NCBI GenBank assembly: GCA_038252255.1
Contig: JBBSAM010000012.1
Coordinates: 1 to 64,000 of the forward strand
Reading direction: 5' to 3'
Length of the DNA stretch: 64,000 bases
DNA from: Chersky-806 sp038252255
GTDB taxonomy: Bacteria; Actinomycetota; Acidimicrobiia; IMCC26256; JAENVU01
Below are positions 60,398 to 64,000 of this stretch, in pieces. The notes under the pieces were generated by a model. It saw only the letters and a list, made by a program, of their open reading frames with translations, was not told the origin of the DNA and ran no database searches. A program made the translations under genes and the position numbers. Position 1 is the first letter of the stretch. Each line of letters begins with the position of its first letter.

Positions 60398-61209
60398 CCG
60401 CGACGACCGCGCCGGATTTCGATCTGAGAGAGGACACCCCCCGTCCCGTGGGCGACGCGCTCACGATGACCTGGCGGAACCTGCTCAACATCCGGCGCAA
60501 CCCTCAGCTGCTCGTGTTCGCCACGATCCAGCCCGTGATCTTCGTGCTGATGTTCCGCTACGTCTTCGGCGGCGCGATCGGCATCCCGCCGATCAACGGT
60601 CACCCGGTGCCCTACGTCGACTTCCTCATGCCCGGGATCTTCGTGCAGACCGTCGTGTTCGGCTCGCTCACCACCGGCGTCGGCCTGGCCGAGGATCTCC
60701 AGAAGGGTCTCATCGAGCGGTTCCGGTCGCTTCCGATCGCGCGCTCGGCGGTGCTGGTCGGGCGGACATGGGCAGACCTGGTCCGCAACATCTTCGTGGT
60801 GTTGCTGATGGCGGCGGTCGGGTTTCTCGTGGGCTGGCGGATCAACTCCGGGGTGCTCGCGTTGCTCGGCTGCCTCGGCCTCGTCGTCGCGTTCGCGTAC
60901 TCGCTCTCGTGGGTATTCGCGATCGTCGGACTCGTGGCGCCGGACGCCGAGACCGCCCAGGCCGCCTCGTTTCCGATCCTCGCGCCGCTTGTCTTCGCGT
61001 CGTCGGCCTTCGTGCCGGTGAACTCCATGCCGGACTGGCTCCAGGTGTTCGCGAAGCACCAGCCGGTGACCGCGGTGGTCGACGCGGGCCGTGCGCTCAC
61101 CCTGGGCCTCCCGGCGCAGTCGAAGGTGCTCGCGGCGCTGGCGTGGATCGTCGGCATCATCGTGGTCTGCGCGCCGATCGCGGTGAGCAAGTACCGCCAT
61201 ACGACCTGA
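60394..61209 (+). CDS. ABC-2 type permease, DrrB-like
   Basis: A 271-residue ABC-2 transporter. A cytoplasmic start TWRNLLNIRRNPQLLVFATI precedes six helices. LAEDLQKGLIERFRSLPIAR is the family loop in the middle, and FASSAFVPVNSMPDWLQVFA with HQPVTAVVDAGRAL is the end motif shared by DrrB-like permeases. It forms a homo- or heterodimeric channel with the ATPase encoded upstream. ATG 60394 is chosen by the ATGA overlap. The frame before it is shadow of the ATPase gene. Confidence 0.93.
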   Translation: MTATTAPDFDLREDTPRPVGDALTMTWRNLLNIRRNPQLLVFATIQPVIFVLMFRYVFGGAIGIPPINGHPVPYVDFLMPGIFVQTVVFGSLTTGVGLAEDLQKGLIERFRSLPIARSAVLVGRTWADLVRNIFVVLLMAAVGFLVGWRINSGVLALLGCLGLVVAFAYSLSWVFAIVGLVAPDAETAQAASFPILAPLVFASSAFVPVNSMPDWLQVFAKHQPVTAVVDAGRALTLGLPAQSKVLAALAWIVGIIVVCAPIAVSKYRHTT

Positions 61210-61215
61210 CGGTCG

Positions 61216-61881
61216 CTAGCGAGGCGCGCCGAGTGTCTCGCCGATGAGGCCCGCGAGCTGATCGGATCCGGCAGCGGTGAAGTGCAACCCGTCCGGGAGG
61301 TGCCACTCGGGGTGGTTCCGGAAGCGCGCGCTCATGTCGACGAGGGTCAGGTTCGGCCAGCGCGACCGGGCGGACGCGAGCGCGTCGTTCACGGACTCGG
61401 GATGCGCCGGGTAGGAGGGTTGGTTCTGGACGTTCAGCCAGAACACCGGGGTGGTGCGAGGGACGCCGCGCATGAGGCGGTCGATGACGGAGGCGATGTT
61501 CGGGCACGCGGCGGTGCAGTTGTTCGTGCCGAGCTCCACCACCACGACGTCCGGACCGGCGTCCGCCACCATTCGGGGCATCTTGGCGGTCCATGCGCCG
61601 ATGGTCGTCGCCGGCGCGGCGGAGGTGGACGGGTCCCATCCCTCGGCGTGCAGTGCCGCGGTGACTTGAGCGGTCGACTGCCAGAGCAGCGAGTCGCCCA
61701 CGAGCAGGACCTTGTTGCCGTGCTCGACCGGGGCTGCCGCGGAACGCGAGGACGAGTTGGCGGCCCACACGAGCGAGATGGCCGCCGCGAGGGCGACAAC
61801 GGTCAACGACGCCGCGATCCCGGCCCGGCGCAAGGGGATCGCCGAGCTGGCATCACGACGGGCGGGGGCTCGCCAAGGCAT
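61216..61881 (-). CDS. SGNH/GDSL-type hydrolase, membrane-anchored
   Basis: A 221-residue protein with an N-terminal membrane segment (IAASLTVVALAAAISLVWAA) and an SGNH domain outside. Block I is VLLVGDSLLWQSTAQ (catalytic serine), block III is VVVELGTNNCTAACP (asparagine), and block V is HLPDGLHFTAAGSD with the catalytic Asp and His. It probably removes acyl groups from a polysaccharide or lipid. The ATG at 61879-61881 is used. It is convergent with the permease gene, with 6 bases between stops. Confidence 0.88.
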   Translation of the reverse strand: MPWRAPARRDASSAIPLRRAGIAASLTVVALAAAISLVWAANSSSRSAAAPVEHGNKVLLVGDSLLWQSTAQVTAALHAEGWDPSTSAAPATTIGAWTAKMPRMVADAGPDVVVVELGTNNCTAACPNIASVIDRLMRGVPRTTPVFWLNVQNQPSYPAHPESVNDALASARSRWPNLTLVDMSARFRNHPEWHLPDGLHFTAAGSDQLAGLIGETLGAPR

Positions 61882-61955
61882 CGGACCCAGTAAGCAGGCG
61901 CGCGCTCAATGCAACGTGGGTGCCACCTGAGACCCACCCGAGAATCCCGTGACGG

Positions 61956-63208
61956 TCAGGTTTCCGGTGGTGGAGGGCAGCGGACTCCGACCGATCCGAC
62001 GATCTGGGCGAACGTCGCTCGACTCACCAGCCAGTGCGCGCCGGTCCGGTGCGCGCGACCCTCCATCGGGCCGAGCACCGCATGTCCATCTCGGAGCAGC
62101 CTGAACCAGACGACCGCGTCGTCCGGACCGAGGAACTTGAGGTGCTCGACCTCGAGAGTTGCCTGCGTGTTCGCACCAGCGGTCGCACGGGTTCTCGCCT
62201 CGCGCAGGGCCGGCCCGAGGTTCGCACCGCCTTGTACCGCTGGAACGGCCTCGCCGTCCTCGCTCAACGTGACCATCCGCTCGAAAGCTTCGCGCACCTT
62301 CGTCTCGGCGCTCTCGACGTCGTCCGGCGGAGGACCGGTCGGGATGTGCTGCTCGGCCAGATCTGCGGGGGCGGGAAGAGACGCGAAGGTCGCCGGGAAC
62401 TGGTCGCGGTGATGGCGCATCATCGCTTCGCTCAGCTGGGATTCGTCGTGGACGTCGACTCCCGCCAGGTCGATTCCGGCTCGGCGCATCGACTCCACCC
62501 GAAACTCGATGTGGCTCCGCCATCCCTTGCCATCCGGCGGAACGAACGCGAACACACTGGGGTCGATGGCTTCGGAGCGTTCGAACACCTGCGTTGTCCA
62601 AGTCGAGCAGATCTCGCCTTCGAAGCGACCTCGACGGCGAGGACGATGCCGGTCTCCTGGTCGACCCGGCACGAGTGCTCGGTGCCGAGCCACGGCGGCA
62701 TCACGAACGGATTGTGGATCCCGTGCGTCGGATCCGGGATGGGGCGCAGCTCGAGCCACCAACACGGCCGGTCGGCCACGACATCCGTACCCCGGACGTC
62801 GATATCGCACCGGGAGGCGACCCAGCGCGAGTGCAGCAGCGCGGTCCAGGGAGGACCCACCTCGTCGCCCCCCGAAAGGCGGTAGCCGCCTATGTCCGGC
62901 ACGTAGGTCAGTCGCTCGGCGCCATCGTGGATCGTGACGATGGGCCCTGAGTCCTCGCGCCAACGCGCGGTGCCGGAGAGCCAGAGCTCGCAGCGAGTTC
63001 CTTCGTCCTCTTCGTCGTCGTCGCCCGGGCTGCTCGTGATCAGCAGCGTCGAGCGCGAGCCGTCGACCGCCTCGCGTTGGCGGTTCCACCACTCGTGGAC
63101 GCGGACGATGGCGTCCTGGTCCGCGACCTGTCGCGCGCGGATGTGCAACGCCTGCACGTCACGCGGCGATTGGTACAGCGCTTCGAGCACATCTCCGAGC
63201 CTGCCCAC
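61956..63208 (-). pseudogene. Frameshifted LolA/RseB-like protein gene
   Basis: Two overlapping reading frames join into one protein of about 417 residues. The first runs from GTG 63208 (VGRLGDVLEALYQSPRDVQA) to GIVLAVEVA near 62625. The second continues from RFEGEICSTWTTQVFERSEA to the stop at 61956. Switching frame near 62620-62640 restores a smooth strand order, consistent with one lost base or two gained bases. The VTIHDGAERLTYVPDIGGY and DPSVFAFVPPDGKGW segments suggest a LolA/RseB-like sheet, which is tentative. No signal peptide is visible. A sequencing error, a true mutation or programmed shifting are all possible. Confidence 0.6.
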
Positions 63209-63248
63209 GCCACCGACGGTAGCGCTGCGCCCGCCGCCCCACTCCAAG

Positions 63249-63297
63249 GTTTTGGCGTCAGTAGGGACCCGGATGGGGTCCCTACTGACGCCAAAAC
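63249..63297. repeat. Perfect 22-bp inverted repeat
   Basis: 63249-63270 is the exact reverse complement of 63276-63297, with a 5-base loop GGATG. The ends are GTTTTGG and CCAAAAC. The stem lies between the aldo/keto reductase stop (63309) and the start of the frameshifted gene (63208). The T tract is at the 5' side and the A tract at the 3' side on both strands, so it is not a standard rho-independent terminator. It may be a REP-like element or an operator. Confidence 0.85.
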
Positions 63298-63308
63298 GGG
63301 GCTGGGAT

Positions 63309-64000
63309 TCAGACGGCGGCGGCGATCTCGGCCATCACCTCGGCGGGGAGCGGGCCTGCGCCGGCTGCCGCGACGCAGTCGGCGAGCTCCTCGCGGTTCT
63401 TCACGCCGAGCACCACCGAGTCGATCCCCGGCATCGTGAGCGCGTACCGGTGCGCGAGCGCGGCGGTGGACATCCCGAGCGCGCGGGCGATGTGACGCAC
63501 GGGCTCGGCGCGCCGGAAGTCCATGGTCACCGGGTCGTCGGGCGCGAGCTCGCGGTCGAGCGCGTCGGTGATCGCGCCGGCACCGACGGCGCGGATGCCG
63601 AGCACACCGACGCCCTGCTCGACCGCGACGTCGATCACCTCCCGCGGCCGGGCCGGCTCTTCGTAGCGCCGGATCTCCGCCGGGGAGTCGAGCAGGTTGG
63701 CGATCGCCTGCACGACCGCGGGGCGGGGCTCGTCCCGCAAGGCCCGGAGCGCCGTGTCCGGCGGGCCGGTGCCGGTGATGCCCCACGCACCGACGATCCC
63801 TTCGTCCACGAGCGCGGCCATCGTCGGGCGCCAGGCCTCGGTGTACGTGGTCCAGCTCGTCGCGTGGCGGGGTTGGTGCTCGCCGAGCTGGGGGAGCACA
63901 CGGCCGTCGTCGACGATGTAGGTGTGGAGGAAGCAGAGATCGACCCGGTCCAGCTGCAGGGTCTCGAGGCTGCGGTCGAGCGAGCGCCGGATGCGGTCTC
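63309..64000 (-). CDS. Aldo/keto reductase family protein, 5' end outside the window
   Basis: The frame is open from the right edge down to the stop at 63309, with no need to start at the internal GTG at 63899. The edge part reads RRSLDRSLETLQLDRVDLCF-LHTYIV, which is the aldo/keto reductase signature SLxxLxxDxxDLxxxH. WGITGTGPPDTALRAL and ALAHRYALTMPGIDSVVLGV follow, with the family C-terminal NREELADCV. At least 230 codons are present. It reduces carbonyls with NADPH in the cytosol. Substrate unknown, and the catalytic tyrosine lies to the right of the window. Confidence 0.9.
   Translation of the reverse strand, partial: DRIRRSLDRSLETLQLDRVDLCFLHTYIVDDGRVLPQLGEHQPRHATSWTTYTEAWRPTMAALVDEGIVGAWGITGTGPPDTALRALRDEPRPAVVQAIANLLDSPAEIRRYEEPARPREVIDVAVEQGVGVLGIRAVGAGAITDALDRELAPDDPVTMDFRRAEPVRHIARALGMSTAALAHRYALTMPGIDSVVLGVKNREELADCVAAAGAGPLPAEVMAEIAAAV

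Noticed and set aside
63309..63899. Aldo/keto reductase taken as a short complete gene starting at 63899
   Set aside because: The frame continues to the right edge with the family signature before that GTG, so the gene is cut by the window.

Overview
The window is about 64 kb of very GC-rich, densely coding bacterial DNA with no rRNA, tRNA or CRISPR array. Gene content points to an actinobacterium, most likely an environmental member of the Acidimicrobiia or a close relative. The clues are GTG starts, a DinB/TIGR03086 protein and a DUF664 protein of the mycothiol-dependent type, a DUF222/HNH (13E12-type) protein with an actinobacterial LexA box, a single-chain exporter resembling mycobacterial double ABC exporters, and many acyl-CoA, short-chain dehydrogenase, PhyH and amidohydrolase genes. 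The class assignment is inference. At least twelve neighbouring gene pairs overlap by exactly four bases (ATGA or GTGA), so much of the window looks translationally coupled.

Region 1 (1-13.5 kb): the tail of an IS630-type transposase at the left edge. It is followed by a long minus-strand run, read from 9554 down to 206: alkylsulfatase-fold MBL protein, sulfotransferase, Gfo/Idh oxidoreductase, SDR, PhyH dioxygenase, amidohydrolase, SDR, methyltransferase, unknown protein, DUF3995 and RidA-like protein. A small monooxygenase-like protein, an acyl-CoA ligase and a type I sulfatase lie just upstream. Genes for making and for breaking sulfate esters are therefore side by side.

Region 2 (13.5-24.5 kb): an aminotransferase; a branched-chain-amino-acid-type ABC importer operon (binding lipoprotein, fused LivH-LivM permease, LivG, LivF, small membrane protein) behind a palindromic operator; and a MarR regulator coupled to a 1264-residue single-chain ABC exporter with one degenerate and one canonical ATP site.

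Region 3 (24.5-36 kb): a membrane PAS-GGDEF protein. A four-gene plus-strand unit follows (sphingosine-1-phosphate-lyase-like enzyme, SnoaL-like protein, D-aminoacylase-like amidohydrolase, DUF7064-like protein). Next is a TetR-centred divergent locus: TetR and a diiron ferritin-like protein on one side; a COQ4-motif protein, an enoyl-CoA hydratase and an SRPBCC protein on the other. An HNH protein with a perfect SOS box over its start codon closes the region.

Region 4 (36-49 kb): divergent exported alpha/beta hydrolases, a nitrilase/flavin-oxidoreductase/Thr-Ser-rich stalk unit, an ABC-F protein, an acyl-CoA dehydrogenase behind twin palindromic operators 21 bp apart, then small housekeeping-like genes (P-loop kinase, two methyltransferases, Nudix).

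Region 5 (48.6-64 kb): small stress-like proteins around a dense GCGTCA palindrome array, an exported hydrolase, DUF664 protein, epimerase, an ECF-like sigma factor coupled to a large membrane protein that may be its anti-sigma/sensor, MBL hydrolase, fructosamine-kinase-like protein, GT39-like transferase, a second PhyH, a DrrAB-type exporter, an SGNH hydrolase, a frameshifted LolA/RseB-like gene, a perfect 22-bp inverted repeat, and an aldo/keto reductase cut by the right edge. No gene-free stretch exceeds 300 bases.
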